From assembly GCA_033557465.1 (NCBI GenBank), contig CM066037.1, positions 515,026,686 through 515,090,685 on the forward strand: a stretch of DNA of 64,000 bases, read 5' to 3'. Made by a program: the position numbers and the translations under genes. Below, piece by piece: positions 22,501 to 31,205 of this stretch. The notes under the pieces were generated by a model, which ran no database searches, was not told the origin of the DNA, and was given only the letters and a program-made list of their open reading frames with translations. This stretch comes from Ichthyophis bannanicus (taxonomy: Eukaryota; Chordata; Amphibia; Gymnophiona; Ichthyophiidae). The first letter of the stretch is position 1. Every line of letters starts with the position of its first letter.

Positions 22501-23641
22501 AGATGGTTCTTGAAACATTCAAACTCTCAAGCAGAGGAGAAGATGGGAGCCTATGGAATGATGAAGGTTGGGCATGAGTCACCAGGGCCTGCAGAATCAC
22601 CAATCCAACTCCTCCAGCCCTTGAATTGAAGAACCATTATGGAGCTCTGGAAGTGGAGGAGGTGAAAGCATCTCTGGAAAGGGAAGAACCAGAGCTTGAG
22701 CACCCCAAAGTTGCAGAATCAGTGACCACAAGGAAGCGAAGGGAGTGGTGGTTAGTGACTCTCTGAGGGGTACTGAGGCATCCATCTGCCAACCAGACTT
22801 GATGTCCAGAGAGTATGCTGTCTGCCAGGTGCCAAAATCCGAGATGTTACGGAGAGTTTGCTGAGACTCATCACACCCACTGACTATTATCCGATGTTGC
22901 TCATCCATATCAGAGCAAATGGTACTGCCAGATATCCCTCTGAGCATATCAAAAGTGACTTCATGGCTCTGGGACAGAGGATGAAGCAGATAGGGGCACA
23001 AGTGGTGTCTCTTCATTCCTCCCTGTTGAGGGGAAAGGCCCAGGCAGAGAAGCTCTTATTCTGGAGATAAATGCATGGCTGCACAGATGCTGTCATTGAG
23101 AGCATTTTGGTTTCCTAGACCATGGGATGCTGTTCCAAGGGTTGCAGAACAGAGATGGCGTCCATGTGTCTTCAATAGCAGACTGAAGAGGGCTTTAGAC
23201 TAGATTCATTGGAGATGGGTGAAGAAAGCCCCCAGGTAAGTGAAACATTAAATATCTTTATGGAAATGGGTAAAAGGGGCAACATATGGAAAGCAGTGTG
23301 TATAAATGCCCATAGCATGGGAAATAAGATCCCAGATGTTGAGGCTTTAATGGGAGAGGCTGACTTGGATTTAATGGCAGTAACAGTCACAGACAACTAT
23401 GACTGAGATGTATCTATACCAGGCTATATTTTATTCAGAAAGGGCAGGATAGGAAGAAGGGGAGGAGGAGTGGCACCATATGTAAAAATAATATTAAATC
23501 TATGGAACTACAGGGCTTAAAAGGGAGAGAGGAGGCACTATGGGTTAAAGTAGAAAGAGGGAAAGAGAAATCTATTTGAGTTGGTGTGATATACAAATCT
23601 CCCTCACCAGAAGAAGAGGTGGACGGAGAGTTAATTGAAGA
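22501..23641 (+). mobile_element. CR1 copy A, segment 3 (ORF1 rest and ORF2 start)
   Basis: Picks up CR1-A ORF1 where segment 2 stopped. Read with frame changes it gives the SGNH blocks (T-D-Y-Y-P-M-L-L-I-H near 22,880) and L-E-M-G-E-E-S-P-Q-V at the ORF2 start (~23,209), then C-I-N-A-H-S-M-G-N-K-I-P and G-R-R-G-G-G-V. The nucleophile region reads V-V-V-S-D-S rather than G-D-S. It ends at 23,641 against an L2-like fragment and I do not see it resume. Multiple stops show it is older than copy B. Confidence 0.8.
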
Positions 23642-23925
23642 TATATGCAGCTATCCAATTCAAACTTCTCCTTCTGATCTATAAATGTATTCATGCTACT
23701 GCCCCTCACTATCTTTCCTCCCTCCTTGTGAACTTGCTCTTCCACCGGCCTGCTTCTCTCTATGCCCTTCTCTTCTACTGCCAACTCCAGACTCCAATCC
23801 TTTCACCTTGCTGCTCCTTATGCCTGGAATAAACTACCCGAGTCTGTACATCAGGCTTCATCTCTCCCCTTTTTCAAATCCATGCTAAAGGCTCACCTCT
23901 TTGAGGCTGCTTTTGGATCCTGGTC
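23642..23925 (+). mobile_element. L2-like LINE copy 1, coding 3' part
   Basis: 5'-truncated: it starts at [19 protein letters not shown] and passes through [25 protein letters not shown] to the tail end L-F-E-A-A-F-G-S. There it meets sequence from an earlier part of the same ORF (copy 2). Its missing 3' UTR is probably 24,847-25,012, so copy 2 is nested in copy 1. Confidence 0.75.
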
Positions 23926-24846
23926 CCTTGTTTTCCTTACCTTTCCCCCGAATCCCTCCCCTCCTCTTTCCCCTTTCTCTGTCTCTGTGGATAACTCTGT
24001 TATCCTTCCTGTCTCCTCAGTGCATAACCTTGGTGTTATCTTTGACTCCTCTCTCTCTTTCTCTCTACATATCCAACTCATTGCTAAGTCATGCCGTTTC
24101 TTTCTCTACAATATCTGCAAAATTCGCCCCTTCCTCTCTGTTAACACTACTAAAATGATTGTCCACTCCTTAATCACATCCCGCCTTGATTACTGTAACC
24201 TTCTCCTTGCCGGCCTCCCCACAAACCACCTCTTTCCCCTTCAGTCTATTCAACATTCTGCTGCTCGTCTGATTTTCCGCCAGTCTCGTTTTTCCCACAT
24301 CACTCCTCTCCTCATGTCACTTCATTGGCTCCCCATCCGTTTCCATATCCAATTCAAGCTTCTCCTACTGACCTATAAATGTATTCACTCTTCTGCCCCC
24401 CCAGTACCTTTCGTCTCTTATCTCTATTTACACTCCCTCTTGGTTACTTCGCTCTTCTAATAGTCTTCGTTTATCTATGCCTTTCACTCGTATTGCTAAT
24501 TCTAAACTTCGCTCCTTTCACCTTGCTGCACCCTTCGCCTGGAACAGCCTTCCTGTCTCTGTGCGCCAGGCGTCCTCCCTGGCCATCTTAAAGTCCAGGT
24601 TGAAATCCCACCTCTTCACTATTGCTTTTCATTCTTGACTCTTGTGTTGTGATATGACTATTTTATATATGCTGTGTTTGCTCTCTCTAACATTAGATGC
24701 ATACTTTGTCCTGTTGATCTGTAATTTGTATTATGTAATTTTTTGTTTTGACTAGATTGTGAGCTCTGATGAGCAGGGACTGTCTCTCTTATTTGTGTGT
24801 ACAGCGCTTCATATGTTTGCAGCGCTTTATAAATGCTTAATAATAA
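23926..24846 (+). mobile_element. L2-like LINE copy 2, nested in copy 1
   Basis: Begins in the RT thumb region (L-S-P-F-S-V-S-V-D-N-S-V-I-L-P-V-S-S) and runs through [14 protein letters not shown] and H-W-L-P-I to the end of ORF2, then the 3' UTR with TTGTGAGCTCTGATGAGCAG and GCAGCGCTTTATAAATGC. A frame of 232 codons (23,762-24,460) runs across the copy 1/copy 2 junction, giving a chimeric reading frame with no functional meaning. Confidence 0.75.
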
Positions 24847-25012
24847 TTAATAACCTTTCCCTGCTTGTACCCTTATTCTCATCTATTGTATTGTCTTTCC
24901 TAATTAGATTGTAAGCTCTGACGAGCAGGGGCCGTCTTTCTCCATGCATCTGTACAGTGCTGAGCACACATTGCAGTACTATATACATGATTAATAGTAG
25001 TAGTAATAGGCT
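24847..25012 (+). mobile_element. L2-like LINE copy 1, displaced 3' UTR and tail
   Basis: A second complete 3' UTR immediately after the first, with TTGTAAGCTCTGACGAGCAG, CTGTACAGTGCTGAG and an AATAGTAGTAGTAAT tail. The simplest reading is that it belongs to copy 1 (23,642-23,925), pushed downstream by insertion of copy 2. An independent 5'-truncated copy is the alternative. Confidence 0.65.
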
Positions 25013-25564
25013 TACAGGACGGGCAACCTCTATGTACAAGTGTCAGCACGTAGACATGGCAGGTGCCGAGTTGCCGCCATTGATTTTTCAGAGGTGGAGG
25101 TTTGCAAAATGGCTCCTCTGGCTACACGTACCAGCGCACACACATTTAATGCAGCCTTTTTAGTCATCTTTTGCTAAAGCAAGCCCTAGCTGACTGTCTG
25201 TTCATCCCTCTATCCATACACATAGTTTTGTCTATGCAATGAACAGCAGTGCTTTCTGGCAGGGATCCCATCCCTCACTGGCAGAGCAGAGTGCTGGTCA
25301 TGGATGCAGACCAAAATGTCCATGGCTGCCTGCAGGGATACCATCCCCTGTCAGCAGAAGAGGACGATTAGGTCCTGCTGTGTAAAGGTTTCACTTTTTT
25401 TTTTTAATTATATGGAAGGAGGAGGATGGAAAGAGGCCCAGAATGGATGACAAAGGGAAGAGAGGAAGGGGGAAGGGGCCTGGGATGGCCAGAGTTAAAG
25501 GAGTTGCAGAAGTCAGGGAATGGAGAAGACAGAATCTGTGGGAGGGAAGATTAGAGATGCTGAA
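25013..25564. other. No recognised feature
   Basis: No ORF with homology. 25,385-25,560 is purine-rich, leading into the CA array. Nothing else seen. Confidence 0.35.
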
Positions 25565-25607
25565 CACACACATATAGCCCCTACCCTCCCACATACATGC
25601 AGATGCG

Positions 25608-25640
<33 letters not shown>

Positions 25641-25882
25641 CTCTTCACTCAACCCTCCACCCTTCTATGTATGCATGCACACACACACACACACACAAAC
25701 AGTCCCTCACCCCAACCTCTCATACACACACAAACACCCACACACATCCCTCATCCCATCCTCTACCCTCTCACATTCACACAGATCCCCCTAACCCACC
25801 TTCCACCATCTCTCACACACCATACACACACCGACTCTACCCCACCTTCTAACCTCTCATATACACACATACACATACATAC
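25565..25882. repeat. CA-rich minisatellite, left part
   Basis: CA microsatellite (longest uninterrupted run at 25,610-25,639) with ACCCTCCAC/CCTCTCACAC spacers. The array is cut at 25,882 by LTR-like element A and continues at 27,228. The bases ATAC (25,879-25,882) are repeated at 27,228-27,231 as a target duplication. Confidence 0.85.
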
Positions 25883-27227
25883 TGTCACCCGTGAAGGTCC
25901 CCAGAGGCTAATAGTGTGGGTATTTCATTGGGGCGTTCTCTTAAGTAGCAAGGGGAGTGGTACAAAAGGCGTTGCAATGCCCTCTGGGAGTTGTAGTCCC
26001 ACAAGCTAACGAAAGAATCAAGTTGTAGTCGAGTAGCAAGGCTTAAGACAGGACTTTTTATTTCCCCTTCCCGGGCGGATTTTCAAAGCAATGGATATAA
26101 GAACAAAATGACCATACGGCTGGTACAAAATAAAAGGAACAACCGGAACAAAAATACTGCTTATTGTCAGCTTAACAGTGGAACAGAAAAAGGTAGTTTA
26201 AACAGTCCTTTTCACTCAAGGTAAGTTTCCTAACTTCCTTTCCTTAGCAAAACTTCCAGAAACCTCTTCAGCATAAAGAAGTGATTTCGTCAGACAAAGT
26301 AAATGTACAATCCATACAATTCTCAGAAGCAGGCTCCTCATATAAATCACATTGCATTTCTTCACACTCCTCTTCTGAATAAAGTCCTTTTGTATTGCAA
26401 CTCACGTTATTCTTAAACGGTTTCTCTGTACGGCTGAGAGTGTTCCCCTCCTCCTCACAGCTAGAGTAGAATGGGAAATTACCGCATTCTCTTGAGTTTC
26501 TATTTTGAGAGCCACATAACTCTTGGTAAGTGCAGGGAAATTCTTCATTTTCTATGTCTCTTCTATTAGAAGCAATAAGCCTACCTTTACACACTCTCTG
26601 CTCGGAGTTTCTCGGTACAGCAGAGCCCTGCCAAGACGAAAGCGTTTTACTGCTTTTCTCTCTCTGTTTTCCCTTGGGCCTGAAACTCCCTTCAGGGTAG
26701 AAGCGCTCTCCCTCCTTGTACCTGTTACTTGGTAGGTTGGCTTTCCTAAGCGTGGGTCTAGGAATATCTCCTCTGCCCTCTTCCTGGCAAAGTTCACTGG
26801 GCTTTTGCTTAGCTGTGCCCTGCTCTCTGAAGCAGTTCCTCGGGGCTTCTTCAGCTGCTCTGGTTCTACCGGGTTTCCAAGTTCCTCCCGTCCTCCAGTT
26901 ACCAGCTGTTCTCTCCCAGCTACCAACGGTGCTGTATTTCCCTCGTGGTCTCTCTTGTGGTCTCTCCTCACTAACCTCCGGTAAGTGAATTTTATCTGCG
27001 TGTGACTTGGTGTTTGCTTGGGCTCCGCCCCCTCCCAGCTGCCCCTCATTATCTAATGAGCTGTGAGCTAGCTTGCTATTTGGGCGTGCTCTCACACCTT
27101 GTGATGCCGTTTGTGTATGTTGCCTATAGCAACTCTGGGCCATGTGGTGCACTGAGCTGTCAGTGTCAGATCTGTTTTGCTCAGCTTTACCTATCTCCAT
27201 AGGCTCTGACTGATCTACCCCATGACA
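25883..27227 (-). mobile_element. LTR-like element A (possible solo LTR), 1,345 bp
   Basis: Bounded by TG...CA ends with a 5-bp inverted match (TGTCA at 25,883 and TGACA ending 27,227) and a 4-bp duplication ATAC on each side. On minus it carries AATAAA at ~26,058-26,063, about 177 bp before its 3' edge, then GCCTTGCTACTCGACTACAA. The layout (TG...CA, short duplication, polyadenylation signal near the 3' end, no second repeat or pol gene) fits a solo LTR. It is unusual in holding a 328-codon ORF. Element B at 36,062 is a diverged relative. I do not recognise the family, so a nonautonomous element of another class remains possible. Confidence 0.6.
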
Positions 27228-27254
27228 ATACATATAAACAGCCTCTCCCCTCAC
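26268..27254 (-). CDS. 328-codon ORF inside LTR-like element A, unknown
   Basis: The frame is open from the 5' edge of the element (27,227). Its annotated start (27,254) lies 27 bp outside, in the CA array, and the first Met inside is at 27,200. The product is hydrophilic, rich in Arg, Glu, Ser and Gly, with no transmembrane segment or known motif. The middle carries repeated Trp/Arg pairs (S-W-E-R, N-W-R-T-G-G-T-W-K-P). The C-terminus has C-G-N-F-P-F-Y-S-S-C, E-E-M-Q-C-D and M-D-C near the stop. The ORF in element B aligns over the Trp/Arg region and the C-terminus. A tail of a longer upstream ORF read into the LTR, or an LTR-encoded accessory protein, are both possible. Confidence 0.45.
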   Translation of the reverse strand: MRGEAVYMYCHGVDQSEPMEIGKAEQNRSDTDSSVHHMAQSCYRQHTQTASQGVRARPNSKLAHSSLDNEGQLGGGGAQANTKSHADKIHLPEVSEERPQERPRGKYSTVGSWERTAGNWRTGGTWKPGRTRAAEEAPRNCFREQGTAKQKPSELCQEEGRGDIPRPTLRKANLPSNRYKEGERFYPEGSFRPKGKQREKSSKTLSSWQGSAVPRNSEQRVCKGRLIASNRRDIENEEFPCTYQELCGSQNRNSRECGNFPFYSSCEEEGNTLSRTEKPFKNNVSCNTKGLYSEEECEEMQCDLYEEPASENCMDCTFTLSDEITSLC

Positions 27255-27560
27255 CCTTCAACCCTTATGCAGGCACACACAGAACTCCTAAACTCACCTT
27301 CCACCCTCACACACACACCCATCCTGTCACTCACACACATACACAGAGCCCCTCAACCTACCCTACACCCTCTCATACACAGGGGCACCCCCCCCCCCCA
27401 TATATACACACACACACATCCTCTCATCATACCTCATCAATCCCCAGTCCCTCACTCCATCCCCCCACATGTGGACATGCACCTTCGTCCCACTCCATTC
27501 CCCCACCCATGCATGTACACGCACCCACACCCACATCCTCACACAGAACTGAAAATAAAG
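27228..27560. repeat. CA-rich minisatellite, right part
   Basis: Continuation of 25,565-25,882 after element A. CA runs with CCCTCACTC/CACCCTCTCAT spacers, a C run at 27,389-27,398, ending near 27,560. Confidence 0.8.
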
Positions 27561-27963
27561 AAAAGTGCACAGATGAAACTACTCACCTAGGAGCTGCACT
27601 GCCCTTGCTACAATAATGAGTCATATTTCTCCATGTCTCTTACGTCCCAATTCCATTGCTGATATCATAGGATTTAATTTGGGAGACTAGCTTACTGTTT
27701 CTTGTTGGGAAAGACTGGCTCAGCTCCAGGAAGAGGGTTAAACCTAACTCTAGTTGATAGTTAATGTAATTTAATTTATTTTAATTTAAAAGAATTTGGT
27801 ATACCATCATTTGATTTGTACATCATGGCAGTTTGCAAAGCAAAACACAGAACCAGGACATCAAAATCACAAAAACATTTTACAAACAAATGGAAGAGTA
27901 TGAATACCACAACAATCTTTCCAATGAGCAACAACCAGTGGTTATTTATTAGGTCGTTCTCTA
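27561..27963. other. No gene; possible inverted L2-like tail
   Basis: 27,770-27,900 (TTTATTTTAATTTAAAAGAA, then GGCAGTTTGCAAAGCAAAAC) resembles the reverse complement of an L2-type 3' end with an A/T-rich tail. Otherwise nothing is recognised. Confidence 0.35.
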
Positions 27964-28431
27964 CAGGCCCGATTTTTCAACTGGGCAGGCTGTACGCTGC
28001 TATGTCACATAGCCCTGCCTGCTGAGCCCTAAACCCAGATATTCAGTGCCGCGGCAAAGTCACTGAATATCCGGGTTTGGCGTCAAGTGGATTCACCTGC
28101 AGAGCCTAGCCAGGTAGCGGCGATATTGGACTGCTACCCGGTTGGCATCCGGGGCTAAAACTAGGCAAGCCAAAAGCTGGCCTAGATTTAGGCGTGGAGC
28201 GCTAACCAGTTAGCGGTCCAATATTGCCACTACCCGATTAGCAGCAGTCACTGCCTCCGCTCTGCCCTGGGATGCCCCCAAATTGCCCCAATGCTAACTG
28301 GATAGCATTGGTGTGTGTAAGGGACTTAGATGAGGATATTTGATGGCACTAACCATGTATGTGCCGTTGAAAATCCCCATCTAAGGCACTTACACAGTTT
28401 ACATGTAAATGCCCTTCGAATATCAGCCCTG
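27964..28431. mobile_element. hAT-like nonautonomous DNA element, 468 bp
   Basis: Ends are CAGGCCCGAT on the left and ATCAGCCCTG on the right, near-inverted copies of each other, continuing as TTTTTCAA versus its complement in TTCGAATA. The 8 bases outside are GTTCTCTA (27,956-27,963) and CTTGTCTA (28,432-28,439), matching at 6 of 8. CAGG-type ends with 8-bp duplications fit hAT. The interior is GC-rich with several local inverted repeats (GATATTCAGTG / CACTGAATATC) and no ORF. Confidence 0.7.
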
Positions 28432-28777
28432 CTTGTCTAGTTAGTTGCAATGTCTGATCTCATTCATTTTAATCCCTCATACAGACTGAGGGTGTCGTTT
28501 TAAAAGCCTTAGTCGCAATTCAGATGTCCAAAAACATGCATGCAGATGTAGAGATGTCCCCTGAGCCATTTTACAAATGGCTTTTAAGATGTCTCTGGTG
28601 CAGGGAGTGTGGCAGAGGAGTGTCTGGGGCAGTGCAATGAACTTAGATGTTTTCATTCGATTTAAGAAATGTCATAAACATTTGTGACCCCTCTGCTTCC
28701 GGGAAAGTGCTATTTTTGGCCATAAAACATCCAGAGGGCATATATAAGCTGGCCACAAATGCACCACTATCAATGAT

Positions 28778-29012
28778 AACATAAGAACCTAAGATATGCC
28801 ACACTGGGTCAGACCAAGGTCCATCAAGCCCAGTTTCCTGTTTCCAACAGTGGCCAATCCAGGTCACAAGTACCTGGCAGGTTCACAGAAACGTACATAG
28901 ATTCCACAGTGTTTGTCCCAGGGTTAGCAGTAGATTTCTTGGGTCCTCTTTAATAATGGTTTATGGACCTTTCCTCCAGGAACTTATCCAAATCTATTTT
29001 AAATCCAGCTAA
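28778..29012 (-). mobile_element. CR1 LINE, 3' part (segment 1 of a split copy)
   Basis: Inverted CR1 3' end: ACATAAGAACCTAAG octamers at 28,778, then GTGGCCAATCCAGGTCACAA on plus. It continues to AATCCAGCTAAC at about 29,012, where L2-like sequence begins. ORF2 coding sequence of the same CR1 orientation resumes at 30,437. Confidence 0.8.
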
Positions 29013-30436
29013 CCTGATCCCTTGCTGTTTCACTGGATCTCTCTGCTGCTTTCGACCTGGAGGACCATCACACTATCTTGGGTCATCTTCAGGATGCCGG
29101 CCTCTCCAGTCTGGTTTCGCAATGGTTTCGCTCTTTCCTTTCATGTCGCTCTTTATCAGTCCTTTCTGGTTCTACCTCCTCCCCTTCTACTCCCCTCCCT
29201 TGTGGTGTTCCCCAAGGCTCTGTCCTTGCCCCCCTTCTTTTCAACATCTTTCTGGCCCCTCTCACTCTTCTAATCCAACAGCACGGTGTTCCCGTTTATT
29301 ACTATGCTGATGATATCTTCCTTCTTCATCATACTGATTCCTCTGCTCCAGATATCACCCCTCTCAACGACTGTCTTTCCTGCATTGCCTCCTGGATTTC
29401 TTCTCATTTTCTTCACATCAATCTCACTAAAACCTCTGAGATTTGGTTCATTTTTGGATGCCCCCCCCCCCCCTTATACTCCTGTTTCTTCTACACCTAT
29501 CCCTATGGTTTCTTCCCTCGGATATCTAGGTGTCACTCTTGATTCTGCTCTTTCCTTTAAAGGTCACATTTCTTCTGTTGTCCACTACTCTTTTTTTGCT
29601 TTAAAACAACTTCGCGCGGTTCGTCCCTTCCTTTCTTCTTCCTCTATGACTACAGTGCTTCTCTCTCTGGTTCTTTCACGTCTCCACTATTGTAATGTCT
29701 CCTTGGCCGGTCTCCCCCAATGCCAGCTTTCTCGTCTCCAATGCGTTCAAAACACTGCTGTCTGTATCCTCAGTCATGCATCCCGCTTCGACCATGTCAC
29801 TCCACTTCTTCTGCACCAGCACTGGCTCCAAATCTCCTATCGAATACAGTTTAAAATCCTCATCTTTGTTCACAGAGCTATTCACACCGGTATCCCTCTT
29901 TATCTTGCTGATCAGGTTCGTCTCCACACCCCTCACCGTTCCCTCCAATCTATCCACATCAACCGCATGTTCCTCCCCTCCCCATCCCAGGCTGACCTAG
30001 AATCCACCCGGTCTTCAGCTTTCTTCTTCCTTGGCCCAAGACTCTGGAACTCGCTCCCTCCCGCCCTTCAATTGGATCCCTCTTTTAAATCTTTCAAAAC
30101 ACAACTGAAAACTCATCTTTTTTACGCAGCTTTTGACCTCCCCCCTTCCCCCTCTCCTCTCCCAAATAATAAGATAAACTAATGTCTCCCTATTTCCCTC
30201 TCTATCCTCCCTCCCCATTGTTGGTTTCTGTCCTTGTCACTACCTATTGTTTCACTCTTTTTCTCTCTATCTACTGTCTCTGTTTCTTCCTTTCCTTTAG
30301 AGGTTTTTGTTGGTGTTCATCCTTCCTTTCTGCAGCTCCCTTTTTTAAACTCATGAATTTTATTTTGATTGTGAACAGCCCAGGTACTATTTGTAATGGG
30401 CGGTATATAAAGTTTTAACTAAACATAAACATAAAC
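29013..30436 (+). mobile_element. L2-like LINE, 5'-truncated, inserted in CR1
   Basis: Starts inside the RT at motif A (L-D-L-S-A-A-F-D) and ends after the stop at 30,182 with a 3' UTR (GGGCGGTATATAAAGTTTTA) and an AAACATA tail at 30,418-30,436. 5' truncation and a short tandem tail are normal for this group. It differs from the TAG-tailed family elsewhere in the window. CR1 sequence lies on both sides. Confidence 0.8.
29078..30182 (+). pseudogene. L2-like reverse transcriptase, one frameshift
   Basis: 5'-truncated ORF2. The RT palm has [15 protein letters not shown] and an intact catalytic Y-Y-A-D-D-I-F (29,078-29,450). A run of 14 C at 29,461-29,474 shifts the frame into 29,460-30,182, which holds the thumb (L-G-Y-L-G-V-T-L-D-S-A), C-V-Q-N-T-A, and the C-terminal G-P-R-L-W-N-S-L-P-P-A-L and L-K-T-H-L-F blocks. 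Apart from the homopolymer slip the frame is clean, so the insertion looks fairly young, but it lacks the endonuclease. Confidence 0.82.
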
Positions 30437-31205
30437 ATCCTCCGGTAATGAATTCCAGAGTTTGATTACACATTGAGTGAAAAAAATATTTTCTCTTATT
30501 AGTCTTAAATGGCTTACATTGTAGCTTCATTGCGTGTCCCCTAGTCTCTCTACTTTTTGATGGAGTAAACAACCTATCTACGTTTACCTGTTCTACTCCA
30601 TTCATTAATTTATAGACCTCTATCATATTTCTCCTGAGCTGTCTCTTTTCCAGTTTGAAGAGCCCTAACCTTTTAAACCTCTCCTCATAGAGCTACCCTT
30701 CCATTCCCTTTACCATTTTAGTGGCTCTTCTCTATACCTTTTCTAATTCTGCTAATTACACACAATATTCAAAGTGCAATTGCACCATGGAACAGTACAG
30801 AGGCATTATATCATCTTTGGTTTTATTTTCCATTCCTTTCTTTATGATTCCTAGCATTCTATTTGCTTTCTTGGCCACGGCTACACACTGAGCAGAGGGC
30901 TTTGATATATTATGCATGATGACGCCTAAATCCTTTTTCCTTGTTGGTGGTTCCTAATGTGAAACCTTGCATCGTGTAACCGTAGTTTGGGTTGTTCTTT
31001 CCTAGGTGCATAACTTTGCACTTGTCCGCATTAAATTTCATCTGTCATTTGGACGTCCAGTCTTCCAATTTATCAAGGTCCTCTTGCAATTTTTCACAAT
31101 TCTCTTGTTTCTTAATAACTTTGAATAATTTTGTGTCATCTGTAAATTTGATCACCTCACTCGTTATTCCCAATGTTGAAAAGCAGCAGGCCCAACACAG
31201 ATCCC
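30437..31205 (-). mobile_element. CR1 LINE, ORF2 C-terminal part (segment 2)
   Basis: On minus this gives CR1 ORF2 C-terminal blocks: K-K-A-N-R-M-L-G-I-I-K-K-G-M (near 30,850), M-I-E-V-Y-K-L-M-N-G-V, S-R-E-T-R-G-H, then K-Y-F-F-H-S-M-C and E-F-I-T-G-G ending at 30,440, directly upstream of the UTR in segment 1. Several stops. The 5' limit near 31,205 is approximate. Confidence 0.8.
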
